Source: JALOAT01 sp041677345 (GTDB taxonomy: Bacteria; Pseudomonadota; Gammaproteobacteria; Thiohalomonadales; Thiohalomonadaceae). Taken from it: a stretch of DNA of 62,395 nt. Below the pieces are notes generated by a model. The model ran no database searches. It was not told where the DNA came from and saw only the letters and a program-made list of their open reading frames with translations. Both the position numbers and the translations under genes were made by a program. The stretch covers positions 1-62,395 of the forward strand of contig JBAYQE010000006.1 of assembly GCA_041677345.1 (NCBI GenBank), in the 5' to 3' direction. Shown piece by piece: positions 7,041 to 15,697 of the stretch (positions are counted from its first letter, which is position 1; each line of letters begins with the position of its first letter).

Positions 7041-8744
7041 ATGACAAGAACCCGTAGCCTCCCTCCTATCCTCCTCGCTTGCGCAGCAGCACTGGCGATT
7101 TCCGGCTGCAGCCTGCAACAGGTCCGACCCGATGCGGCCTCGGAAATGGAAACGGAAGCGGCCATCACGGCACCTGACACCGTCGTTCGGGAAGCGGACG
7201 CTGCAGCCGAGGACGCGGAAGCACTGGCCGTCGTCGAGGCGGCCCACGTCATGGAAGATGTCGCGGCGGTGACACGGGAAGCAGCCACCGATACCGTCGA
7301 TGACATCTGGGAACGTATTCGTCGCGGGATGACCCTGGAGGGCCACGAGCATCCGGGCATCGCCAGCGACTTGGCGTGGTTTGCCCGTCATCAGGCCTAT
7401 CTCGACCGCGTGGCCGAGCGTGCCCAGCCGTACATGCACCTCATCGTGGAGGAGGTGGAAAGGCGTGGCATTCCTAGCGAGCTGGCGCTGCTGCCGGTGG
7501 TGGAGAGTGCTTTTCAGCCGTTTGCCTATTCCCACGGCCGGGCCGCCGGTATCTGGCAGTTCGTACCGGGCACGGGCCGCCGCTTCGGCCTGAAGCAGAC
7601 CTGGTGGTATGACGGCCGCCGCGACATCGCACGCTCCACCCAGGCCGCTCTCGACTACCTGCAGTTCCTGCACAAACAGTTCGACGGCGACTGGTTGCTG
7701 GCCTTGGCCGCCTACAACTCGGGAGAAGGCACGGTACTGCGGGCACAACGCAACAACCGTCGCAAGGGCAAGGCCACGGACTTCTGGTCCCTCAACCTGC
7801 CGCGTGAAACCCGCGGCTATGTGCCCAAGCTGCTCGCCATTTCGGCCATCGTAGGCGACCCGGCAGCTCACGGGGTGACCTTGCAGCCCATAGCCAACCA
7901 GCCCTATCTCACGGCCGTGGACGTCGGCTCGCAGATCGACCTCGACCTCGCCGCGGAACTCGCGGGCATTTCCCTGGACGACATGTACCGCTTCAACCCG
8001 GGCTTCAATCGCTGGGCCACCGATCCCGATGGCCCGCACACCCTGCTGGTCCCCATCGACAATGCGGAGGCACTCCGCACGGGTCTTGCCGGATTGCCGG
8101 CCCAGGAACGCATCCAGTGGGTGCGGCACCGGATCCGCAACGGCGATACCTTGGGCACCATCGCACACCACTACCGCACCACCATCGCGCTGATCAAGAG
8201 AATCAACGGCATCCGCGGCAACACCATCCGAGCCGGCAATTCGCTGGTCATCCCTGTGGCGCGCAAGGACCTGGCGCGGTACAGCCTGAGCGCGGACCAG
8301 CGCTTGGCCAATATCCAGGAAACCCCGCGCAAGGGTGATCGCATCGATTACGTGGTGCAGCGAGGGGATAGCCTCTGGAGCATTGCCCAGGCCCATGGGG
8401 TATCGGTGGACCAGCTCGCCAGGTGGAACGGCATGGCGCCGCGTGACCCGCTGCTGCCGGGCCGCAGCCTCGTGATCTGGGGCCAACCCCCGCAGCAGGA
8501 ACAGGCCATCGTCTCGCGCGTGAGCCTGACGCCCGGCGACTTCAAGCATCCCCACAGTGATTCACTGCGCCAGCGCATCGGCTACACGGTACGTAACGGC
8601 GATTCCCTGGCCCTCATCTCCAGGAAGTTCCGCGTAACCGTGGCCGACCTCAAGCGCTGGAACCGCCTCAGCGACACCCTGCTGCGCCCGGGCCAACGTC
8701 TTACCGTCTATGTGGACGTAACGCAGCAATCCGGCAACATCTGA
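7041..8744 (+). CDS. mltD: Membrane-bound lytic murein transglycosylase D
   Basis: A 567-residue lipoprotein that cleaves the MurNAc-GlcNAc bond of peptidoglycan with 1,6-anhydro ring formation. The signal peptide ends in a lipobox (AISGC, Cys23), predicting outer-membrane anchoring. The SLT domain runs from about 115 to 270, with catalytic Glu155 in LLPVVESAFQP and the following GRAAGIWQFVPGTGRRFGL. Three LysM peptidoglycan-binding modules follow at about 360-407, 434-480 and 511-558. The predicted N-terminal spacer (25-90) is acidic and Ala-rich. It is monocistronic and converges on the yej operon. Confidence 0.95.
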   Translation: MTRTRSLPPILLACAAALAISGCSLQQVRPDAASEMETEAAITAPDTVVREADAAAEDAEALAVVEAAHVMEDVAAVTREAATDTVDDIWERIRRGMTLEGHEHPGIASDLAWFARHQAYLDRVAERAQPYMHLIVEEVERRGIPSELALLPVVESAFQPFAYSHGRAAGIWQFVPGTGRRFGLKQTWWYDGRRDIARSTQAALDYLQFLHKQFDGDWLLALAAYNSGEGTVLRAQRNNRRKGKATDFWSLNLPRETRGYVPKLLAISAIVGDPAAHGVTLQPIANQPYLTAVDVGSQIDLDLAAELAGISLDDMYRFNPGFNRWATDPDGPHTLLVPIDNAEALRTGLAGLPAQERIQWVRHRIRNGDTLGTIAHHYRTTIALIKRINGIRGNTIRAGNSLVIPVARKDLARYSLSADQRLANIQETPRKGDRIDYVVQRGDSLWSIAQAHGVSVDQLARWNGMAPRDPLLPGRSLVIWGQPPQQEQAIVSRVSLTPGDFKHPHSDSLRQRIGYTVRNGDSLALISRKFRVTVADLKRWNRLSDTLLRPGQRLTVYVDVTQQSGNI

Positions 8745-8776
8745 ATCGGTTCTGTTCCCCAGGAAAACGACACAAT

Positions 8777-8792
8777 GCCCGCAAAAGCGGGC
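8777..8792. terminator. Short hairpin between convergent mltD and yejF
   Basis: GCCCGC-AAAA-GCGGGC forms a 6-bp stem 33 bp after the mltD stop. A wider inverted pair, GTTCCCC and GGGGAAC, flanks it. There is no T-run, so the call is tentative. Confidence 0.35.
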
Positions 8793-8865
8793 CGTGCCCG
8801 CCGGCCGACACATCACGGGACACCAGGGGAACCACCTCCTTTCTTCCCGTCCACCTGCAGCGCAA

Positions 8866-10470
8866 CTACGCGGTCTGCTGGAGTAGCGAGGCCTGCAGCA
8901 GCAGCCGGGTGTATTCATGCTGCGGGTCGGTGAAAATCCGCTCGGTTTCGCCGCTTTCCACCACTTGGCCATGGCGCATGACCAGCACCCGGTGGCAGAT
9001 CGAACGGATGACCTTGAGATCGTGGGAGATGAACAGGTAGCTCATGCCCCGGCGCTGCTGCAAGCCACGCAATAATCCGAGCACCTGTTTCTGTACCGAA
9101 ACGTCAAGGGCGCTGGTGGGCTCGTCCAGCAGGATCAGTCTGGGCTCCAGCACCACAGCACGGGCCACGGCAATGCGCTGGCGTTGGCCACCGGAGAACT
9201 CGTGCGGGTAACGCGACATCATGCCCGCTTCCAGGCCCACCTCCTCCAGCACAGCGCGCACACGCTCGCGGCGTTGCGTCCGCGTGAGCTCGGGGAAGTG
9301 CACGCTCAGCCCTTCTCCCACGATCTGCTCCACAGTCATGCGCGGCGACAGCGATGAATAAGGGTCTTGGAAAACCACCTGCGCGTGGCGGCGCAGATCC
9401 CGCAGTGCCTGTCCGCGTGCCTTGACCAAATCACTGTCACCGAAGCGGATCGCACCCTGACAGGATTGCAGCCGCAACAGGCACATGCCCAGCGTAGACT
9501 TGCCTGAGCCCGACTCCCCCACAATGCCCACGGTCTCACCGGGGCGCACACTCAGGCTCACGTCGTCCACCGCCTTCACTTCACCGATGGTGCGACGAAA
9601 AAAACCCGCTCGAATGGGGAAATAGCAACGGATGCCCTCGCCTTGCAACACGGGCGCAGCATTCGCATGCGGCGCCGCACCGGTAAGCGGCTCAGGCTCA
9701 CTGGCCAGCAGGTGGCGCGTATACGGGTGCTGCGCGGCAGAGAACAGTTTCCCCACCGGGGCCGCTTCCACCACCTGACCATGCTGCATCACGCACACAC
9801 GATCGGCAAAGCGCCGCACCACGTTCAGGTCGTGGGTGATGAGCAATACCGCCATGTTGAATTCGCGCTGCAGTTCATCGAGCAAGTCGAGGATCTGTTT
9901 CTGGATGGTGACATCCAGGGCCGTGGTGGGCTCGTCGGCGATGAGCAGCTTCGGGTTGCACGCGAGTGCCATCGCGATCATCACGCGCTGGCGTTGACCA
10001 CCGGACAGCATGTGCGGAAAGGCGTCGATGCGTTGCTCGGGATCGGGCAGACCCACGCGCGCGAGCAAGTCGATGGCGCGGCGGCGCGCCTGGACGCGAT
10101 CCAGTCCCACATGCCCCATGAGCGGCTCTATCAGTTGCTCACTGATGGGATATACGGGATTGAGCGAGGTCATGGGTTCCTGGAATACCATGGCCACGTC
10201 ACGTCCGCGCACCCGTCGGATGGAGCGTTCGCTCAGTTGCAGGAGATCGGTGCCCTCCAGGTGGATGCGGCCGGTGTAGGTGGTCATTTGTGGATCATGC
10301 AGCCGCAGCACGGACAATGCGGTCACTGATTTGCCCGATCCGGACTCACCCACCAGTGCCACCTTCTCACCCGCGCCCACACTCAGGTTGACGCCCTCGA
10401 TGACGCGTTGGCGCGCGCCCTCGGGACCGAAGGCCACGCTGAGATCTTCGATACGTAGCAATTCCTTCAT
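8866..10470 (-). CDS. yejF: Peptide ABC transporter, duplicated ATPase (YejF)
   Basis: A 534-residue fused double ATPase. Walker A motifs are GESGSGKSVTAL and GESGSGKSTLGM, signature motifs LSGGQRQRV and FSGGQRQRI, with Walker B motifs LLIADEPTTALD and LILLDEPTSALD. Such fused ATPases power Yej/Opp-type importers of oligopeptides, including microcin C in E. coli. It is the last gene of yejA-yejB-yejE-yejF, starting 3 bp after the yejE stop. Substrate range here is inferred from the family. Confidence 0.94.
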   Translation of the reverse strand: MKELLRIEDLSVAFGPEGARQRVIEGVNLSVGAGEKVALVGESGSGKSVTALSVLRLHDPQMTTYTGRIHLEGTDLLQLSERSIRRVRGRDVAMVFQEPMTSLNPVYPISEQLIEPLMGHVGLDRVQARRRAIDLLARVGLPDPEQRIDAFPHMLSGGQRQRVMIAMALACNPKLLIADEPTTALDVTIQKQILDLLDELQREFNMAVLLITHDLNVVRRFADRVCVMQHGQVVEAAPVGKLFSAAQHPYTRHLLASEPEPLTGAAPHANAAPVLQGEGIRCYFPIRAGFFRRTIGEVKAVDDVSLSVRPGETVGIVGESGSGKSTLGMCLLRLQSCQGAIRFGDSDLVKARGQALRDLRRHAQVVFQDPYSSLSPRMTVEQIVGEGLSVHFPELTRTQRRERVRAVLEEVGLEAGMMSRYPHEFSGGQRQRIAVARAVVLEPRLILLDEPTSALDVSVQKQVLGLLRGLQQRRGMSYLFISHDLKVIRSICHRVLVMRHGQVVESGETERIFTDPQHEYTRLLLQASLLQQTA

Positions 10471-10473
10471 GGC

Positions 10474-11544
10474 TCAGCCCCGCCGCGGATCGAGGGCCTC
10501 ACGCAGCCCTTCGCCGATGAAAATGAGCAGCACCAGCGTGCCGACCAGGACGCCGAAGGTGGTCATGGACAACCACCACGCCTCAATGTTGTCCTTGCCC
10601 TGGGCCAGCAGTTCACCCAGGCTGGGTGTGGTGGGCGGTACACCGAGGCCGAGGAAGTCCAGGCTGGTGAGCGCCAGGATGGCGCCACTGATGCGGAACG
10701 GCAGGAACGTGATCACCGGCGTCATGGCATTGGGTAGCAAGTGACGGAAAATGATGCCGCCATGGCCGACACCAAGCGCCTTCGCAGCCTTCACATAATC
10801 CATGTTACGCCCGCGCAGAAACTCGGCGCGCACATAGTCCGCCAGCCCCATCCAGCCGAACAGTGACAACAGGACCACCAGCAGCAGGATGCTGGGGTTG
10901 AAGATGGACGCAAAAATGATGAGCAGATAGAGCTCCGGCATGGAACTCCAGATCTCGATGAAACGCTGCGTAAACAGGTCCAGCTTGCCACCGAAATAGC
11001 CTTGCACCGCGCCGGCCAGCACCCCGATGAGCGTACCGACCGCTGTGAGCGCCAATGCGAACAGCACTGACAGCCGAAAACCGTAGATCAGCCGCGCCAG
11101 CACATCACGGCCACGGTCATCGGTCCCCAGGAAATTATGCTCCGACGGCGGCGCAGGATTTGCCGCCTCGGTAAAGTAGGCAATGGTATCGAAGCGATAG
11201 GGATTGGGTGGATAGACGGCCCAGTTATCGCCCGTGTGCAGGTGCTCGCGCACGAAGGGATCGAGGTAATCGGCCTCGGTATCGAAATCGCCCCCAAAGG
11301 TGGTCTCAGGATATTCCTTGACGATAGGGAAATACAGGCTGCCCTCATAACTGACCACAAGAGGCTTGTCATTGCTCAACACCCCGGCGAACAGACTGAG
11401 CCCGAAGAGCACCAGGAAGATCTTCAGACTCCAGTAACCGCGGCGGTTCGCCTTGAAGCGCTGCCAGGCCCGCGCGGCATAGCCTGCGGCACGCCGCTGC
11501 GTGTGCGCTTCGAACAAGGTGTCGCCAGGCTGCATGTCACTCAT
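10474..11544 (-). CDS. yejE: Peptide ABC transporter permease (YejE)
   Basis: A 356-residue DppC-type inner-membrane permease. It has a long periplasmic loop between the first membrane segment (about 42-60) and the transport domain, which is typical of YejE and carries NFLGTDDRGRDVLARL. Five further hydrophobic segments follow. The coupling loop to the ATPase is AKALGVGHGGIIFRHLLPN. It sits between yejB and yejF. The 114-bp gap to yejB carries a repeat element, whereas the other junctions in the operon are only 3 bp. Confidence 0.94.
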   Translation of the reverse strand: MSDMQPGDTLFEAHTQRRAAGYAARAWQRFKANRRGYWSLKIFLVLFGLSLFAGVLSNDKPLVVSYEGSLYFPIVKEYPETTFGGDFDTEADYLDPFVREHLHTGDNWAVYPPNPYRFDTIAYFTEAANPAPPSEHNFLGTDDRGRDVLARLIYGFRLSVLFALALTAVGTLIGVLAGAVQGYFGGKLDLFTQRFIEIWSSMPELYLLIIFASIFNPSILLLVVLLSLFGWMGLADYVRAEFLRGRNMDYVKAAKALGVGHGGIIFRHLLPNAMTPVITFLPFRISGAILALTSLDFLGLGVPPTTPSLGELLAQGKDNIEAWWLSMTTFGVLVGTLVLLIFIGEGLREALDPRRG

Positions 11545-11560
11545 TCAACAAAACCTCGCG

Positions 11561-11655
11561 TGTGCGTGTCACAGAGCACACGGAAACCACAGAGGAGAAA
11601 CCTGCCTGCACAAACATCCGCTCCGCTCCAATCCGTGGCCCCTGCCCCTTCTCCG
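11561..11655. repeat. CACAGAGG/CACGGA-type intergenic repeat inside the yej operon
   Basis: The gap carries CACAGAGCACACGGAAACCACAGAGGAG-like phrases at 11570-11598. A looser complementary arm (CCGTGGCCCCTGCC...TTCTCCGCAC) lies at 11634-11658. The phrases match the dialect at 49846-49875. It separates yejB from yejE by 114 bp in an otherwise tightly packed operon and directly follows the yejB stop. Confidence 0.45.
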
Positions 11656-11658
11656 CAC

Positions 11659-12720
11659 TCATTTCTCCAATGACTCGAACTGGATGCGCGGGTCGATGAG
11701 CACATAGCAGATATCAGTGAGCAGCTTGGCAATCAGGCCGAGCAGCGTAAACAGGTAGAGCGTACCGAGTACCACCGGATAATCGCGCTTGATGACCGAC
11801 TCGTAAGACAACAAACCCAGGCCATCGAGCGAGAAAATGGTTTCGATGAGCAGGCTGCCCGTGAAGAACGCGCCCAGGAAGGCGGCGGGAAAATTGGTGA
11901 CCAGCGGAATGACGGCATTACGGAATACGTGCTTGTAAAGAATGGTGTTCTCGGCAAGGCCCTTGGCACGCGCCGTGAGCACGTACTGTTTGCGGATCTC
12001 CTCCATGAAGCTGTTCTTGGTCAGCATGGTCATGACTGCGAAGCTGCCCACCACGGAAGCCGTCACCGGCAACACCATATGCCAGAGATAATCAAGCACC
12101 TTGCCGTACCAGGGCAGTTCGCCCCAGTTGTCCGACACCAGGCCGCGTAATGGGAAAATATCGAGGAAGCTGCCGCCACCGAACAGCACCAGCAACACGA
12201 TGCCCAGTACGAAACCCGGGATGGCATAGCCGACGAGTACGATGCTGCTCGAAACCACGTCGAAGGTACTGCCATCGCGCACCGCCTTGGCAATGCCGAG
12301 CGGTATGCAGGTGAGATAGGTGAGAAAGAACGTCCACATGCCCAGGCTGATGGATACGGGCAGCTTCGAGATGATCAAGTCGATCACGGATTGGTGATGG
12401 AAGTAGCTGGTACCGAGATCGAACGTGAGATAGTTACCCATCATCTCCACGAAGCGCTCCGGCGCCGGCTTGTCGAAGCCGAACAGTTCGCGCAATTCCT
12501 GCACACGCTGCTCGTCCAGGCCCGATGCGCCACGGTACAGCCCTTCCACGCCGGCACTCACCTCACCGCCGCCCATGCCGGCGCGCCCCTGCTGGATCTG
12601 ATGGATGAGCTGCTCCACCGGGCCACCCGGCACGAACTGGGTAACTGCAAAAGTGATGAGCATGATTCCAACCAGGGTCGGAATCATGAGCAGCAGACGT
12701 TTCAGTATGTAAGCCGCCAT
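11659..12720 (-). CDS. yejB: Peptide ABC transporter permease (YejB)
   Basis: A 353-residue DppB-type permease. It starts MAAYILKRLLLMIPTLVGIM with the first membrane helix, has a periplasmic insertion at about 45-95 characteristic of YejB, then five more helices. The EAA coupling loop is ARAKGLAENTILYKHVFRNA. It forms the transmembrane channel with YejE. It starts 3 bp after the yejA stop, so the two are co-translated. The stop codon abuts a repeat arm. Confidence 0.94.
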   Translation of the reverse strand: MAAYILKRLLLMIPTLVGIMLITFAVTQFVPGGPVEQLIHQIQQGRAGMGGGEVSAGVEGLYRGASGLDEQRVQELRELFGFDKPAPERFVEMMGNYLTFDLGTSYFHHQSVIDLIISKLPVSISLGMWTFFLTYLTCIPLGIAKAVRDGSTFDVVSSSIVLVGYAIPGFVLGIVLLVLFGGGSFLDIFPLRGLVSDNWGELPWYGKVLDYLWHMVLPVTASVVGSFAVMTMLTKNSFMEEIRKQYVLTARAKGLAENTILYKHVFRNAVIPLVTNFPAAFLGAFFTGSLLIETIFSLDGLGLLSYESVIKRDYPVVLGTLYLFTLLGLIAKLLTDICYVLIDPRIQFESLEK

Positions 12721-12723
12721 GCG

Positions 12724-14544
12724 TCAGTTCACCGGTTTTTCCCACCAGGTGCTGATTGCCCAGGTGATCGGATCGTAGTAAAGCGGCAGGGTTTCGGGCT
12801 GCCGGAAAAGATCCCAGTAGGCCACGCGATGGCTGGCGATGTACCAGTTCGGCACCAGGTATTCGTTGTGCAACAGCACGCGATCAAGCGCGTGCACCGC
12901 CGCTACCAACTCCTCGCGGTCCGCGGCATAGATCACTTCCTGCACCAGTGCGTCCACCACGGGATTCTTGATGCCGGAGACGTTATTGGAGCCCTCCTGA
13001 TCCGCCGCGCCCGAGTGGAACATGCCCATCAGTTCATTACCGGGTGACTGCGACTGGGGATAGACGTGCACCACCATGTCGAAATCGAAGGTTTCCACTT
13101 TGCGCTGGTAGATGGCTGCGTCCACTGTGCGGTAATTGACCTCGATACCCAAGCGTTCCAGATTACGGGCGAAGGGTGCGACGATACGCTCGAAGGCCTT
13201 CTGCACCAGGGTGATCTCGAACACAAAGGGCTGCCCCTGCGCATTGCGCAGGGCACCTTCACGATAACGCCAGCCTGCTTCTTCCAACAGGGCCTTGGCC
13301 TCCTTCAAATTCTCGCGCAGGCTGTGTGGCGGCATCGTGGAGGCAGGCACCCAGCGCTCAGTGAATACGGCCTCCGGCAACTGGCCGCGGAAGCGCTCAA
13401 GCAATTCAAGTTCACGCCCCGTGGGCAGACCGCTCGCAGCAAGTTCTGAGTTGGAGAAATAACTGTCACAACGGGTGTACTGGTCGTAAAAGAGTTTGCG
13501 GTTTGCCCACGCAAAATCCATGGCCAGGGAGATGGCGCGACGCACACGCTGATCGTTGAACAGCGGCCTGCGCAGGTTAAATACGAAACCCTGCATACCC
13601 GCGTTGTTGCGGTGCCGGTATTCGCGCTTGACGATGCGTCCGTCATCGAACTTCGGCCCTCTGTAGTCACGCGCCCACTGTTTCGAGTTGTTCTCGAATA
13701 CGAATTCGAATTCGCCTGCCTTGAAGCCCTCCAGTTCCACAGTATCGTCGCGGTAGTACTTGAAAGTGATGCGTTCGAAGTTGAACATGCCTCGCCGCAC
13801 GTTCAAGTCATTGGCCCAATAGTCTGGGTCACGAACGAAGGTGATGAATTTACCGAGCTGATACCGCTCCACGCGATAAGGGCCGCTGCCCACGGGGTCT
13901 TCGAGAGCCAGGCGGTCAAACGGCCGGTCCTTGACCCAATGCCGTGCGAATACCGGGATCTGGCCGGCGATCATGTGGAGTTCGGGATTTTTGCGCGCGA
14001 AGTTGAATCGCACGGTGCGATCATCGAGCACGTGGGCGCTCACGATATCGGCCCAGTAGAAGCGATATTGCGGGTGGGCCTGCTTGCCCTTCAGGGTGTC
14101 GAAGGAAAACTTCACATCGTGTGCCGTCACCGGTACACCATCCGCAAAGCGTGCCTCCGGGCGCAGGCGATACGTCACGGAGAGCCCGTCGTCCGCCAGT
14201 TGCACATCCTCCGCCAACAGGCCGTACTGGGAGAACGGCTCGTCCCAACTGGCCGCCATGAGGGTCTCGAACAGCAGCAAGGAAAGACCGTCCGCAGCCG
14301 TACCGCGCAGGGTAAACGGATTGAGGCTGTCAAAGCTGCCCTTCGCGGGGAGAATGAATTCACCGCCGCGCGCGGCCGTGGGATTCACGTATTCGAAATG
14401 CTCGAAGTCGGCCGGGTACTTGGGCTCGTAGCCGAGTGCCTGAGCGGGCGCGCCGATGACCGGCTCGGCCAGCAGTAGCAATGCTGAAAATACGAGGAGG
14501 GTCGCGGCCCGCAGAGCGCAGACGGCCGTATGGCGTCGTACCAT
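12724..14544 (-). CDS. yejA: Periplasmic peptide-binding protein (YejA)
   Basis: A 606-residue extracellular solute-binding protein of family 5, the substrate receptor of the Yej importer. The chosen ATG at 14544 gives a clean signal peptide (basic MVRRH..., hydrophobic AATLLVFSALLLLAEPVIG, cleavage before APAQA). The open frame extends 29 codons upstream with no signal-like sequence. The mature protein has the family marker SFDSLNPFTLRG, the DDGLSVTYRLRPEARFADG region and a C-terminal YPQSQSPGNE segment. It is the first gene of yejABEF and divergent from fabI. Confidence 0.93.
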   Translation of the reverse strand: MVRRHTAVCALRAATLLVFSALLLLAEPVIGAPAQALGYEPKYPADFEHFEYVNPTAARGGEFILPAKGSFDSLNPFTLRGTAADGLSLLLFETLMAASWDEPFSQYGLLAEDVQLADDGLSVTYRLRPEARFADGVPVTAHDVKFSFDTLKGKQAHPQYRFYWADIVSAHVLDDRTVRFNFARKNPELHMIAGQIPVFARHWVKDRPFDRLALEDPVGSGPYRVERYQLGKFITFVRDPDYWANDLNVRRGMFNFERITFKYYRDDTVELEGFKAGEFEFVFENNSKQWARDYRGPKFDDGRIVKREYRHRNNAGMQGFVFNLRRPLFNDQRVRRAISLAMDFAWANRKLFYDQYTRCDSYFSNSELAASGLPTGRELELLERFRGQLPEAVFTERWVPASTMPPHSLRENLKEAKALLEEAGWRYREGALRNAQGQPFVFEITLVQKAFERIVAPFARNLERLGIEVNYRTVDAAIYQRKVETFDFDMVVHVYPQSQSPGNELMGMFHSGAADQEGSNNVSGIKNPVVDALVQEVIYAADREELVAAVHALDRVLLHNEYLVPNWYIASHRVAYWDLFRQPETLPLYYDPITWAISTWWEKPVN

Positions 14545-14716
14545 GCTGTTAATCTTGTGACTCCCGTATGCGTGAGCGTTTGCCCGGGCCGTTGCCTGGT
14601 CTCGCGCTGTTCCCCGGATGTAAGATTGCAAGCCGCTTCCTGGCGGTCCGGCGGTGCAATGCCGCTACGGCACCGCCGCTGGATACTACACGAATCATAG
14701 GACAACGGGAGAGACC

Positions 14717-15502
14717 ATGGGTTTCTTGCAAGGCAAGCGCGCCCTCGTGGTGGGATTGGCGAGCAACCGTTCCATCGCCTGGGGTGTCGCCGAAGCATTC
14801 CATCGGGAAGGCGCCGAACTGGCCTTCACCTATCAGGGAGAGAAGCTCCGCAAACGCGTTGAGAACATGGCCGCCGAACTCGGTTCCGGGCTTACCGTGG
14901 GCTGCAATCTGGCCTCGGACGAACAGATTGACGAGACGTTCAGCTATTTGCGAGCGAACAGCTGGGATCACATCGACATCATCGTCCATTCGGCCGCTTT
15001 CGCGCCCGCAGGCCAACTGCACGGCGATTTCCTGGATGATGTGACCCGCGAGGGTTTCCGCACGGCCCACGATATCAGCGCCTACAGCTTCATAGCACTG
15101 GCCAAGGCAGCGGGTCCCATGCTGTGCCAGGGCGGCAGCCTGCTCACCATGACCTATCTGGGTGCCGTGCGTGCCGTCCCACGCTACAACGTCATGGGCC
15201 TGGCCAAGGCCAGCCTCGAGGCTGGTGTGCGCTACTTGAGTGCGAGCCTGGGCCCCAAGAACATCCGGGTGAATGCCATCTCGGCGGGCCCCATCAAGAC
15301 GCCTGCTGCCAAGGGCATCACCGATTTCAACAAATTTCTGGACTACGCGGAAAAGAATTCACCCATGCGCCGTAACGTCACCATCGAGGAAGTAGGCAAC
15401 GCCGCGGCCTTCCTGTGCTCGAATCTGGCATCAGGTATCTCCGGCCAAGTGCTGTACGTGGACGCCGGCTATCACATCATGGCCATGCCAGTGCCCGATT
15501 GA
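14717..15502 (+). CDS. fabI: Enoyl-[acyl-carrier-protein] reductase (NADH)
   Basis: A 261-residue short-chain dehydrogenase that reduces trans-2-enoyl-ACP in the last step of each fatty-acid elongation cycle; it is the target of triclosan in the family. The FabI form of the NAD site (VVGLASNRSIAWGVA) and the catalytic Tyr-x6-Lys motif (YNVMGLAK) are present, with SAGPIKTPAAKGI after it. An upstream in-frame ATG exists, but GGGAGAG immediately precedes the ATG at 14717. The 172-bp divergent gap to yejA contains a GGCGGTG/CACCGCC inverted repeat around 14650-14687. Confidence 0.96.
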   Translation: MGFLQGKRALVVGLASNRSIAWGVAEAFHREGAELAFTYQGEKLRKRVENMAAELGSGLTVGCNLASDEQIDETFSYLRANSWDHIDIIVHSAAFAPAGQLHGDFLDDVTREGFRTAHDISAYSFIALAKAAGPMLCQGGSLLTMTYLGAVRAVPRYNVMGLAKASLEAGVRYLSASLGPKNIRVNAISAGPIKTPAAKGITDFNKFLDYAEKNSPMRRNVTIEEVGNAAAFLCSNLASGISGQVLYVDAGYHIMAMPVPD

Positions 15503-15654
15503 GCGGCCTCATTCGGCATACACGGTCGTCGATGTCGCGAGGTCCAGTACGTCACCGGCAGTGAACCTGCCTGGTCCCTCACTCCCGGGACTCCCGGGGA
15601 AACACGTTCCGAATGCGAAGGGTCACCGCCGCTTTCCGGAGCCGTGCTCAAAAA

Positions 15655-15685
15655 GAAAACGCCGGGCTTATTGCCCGGCGTTTTC
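15655..15685. terminator. Bidirectional terminator between fabI and ppiD
   Basis: GAAAACGCCGGGC / GCCCGGCGTTTTC forms a long stem with a short loop. It is flanked by A-rich sequence on the left and T-rich sequence on the right, serving the convergent fabI (+) and ppiD (-). Confidence 0.85.
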
Positions 15686-15697
15686 TGCCTGACCGCA

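Noticed and set aside
6999..8555. 518-codon open frame antisense to mltD
   Set aside because: It mirrors mltD codons in GC-rich DNA. The translation is low-complexity His/Gly/Arg-rich with no recognisable domain, while mltD is fully supported.
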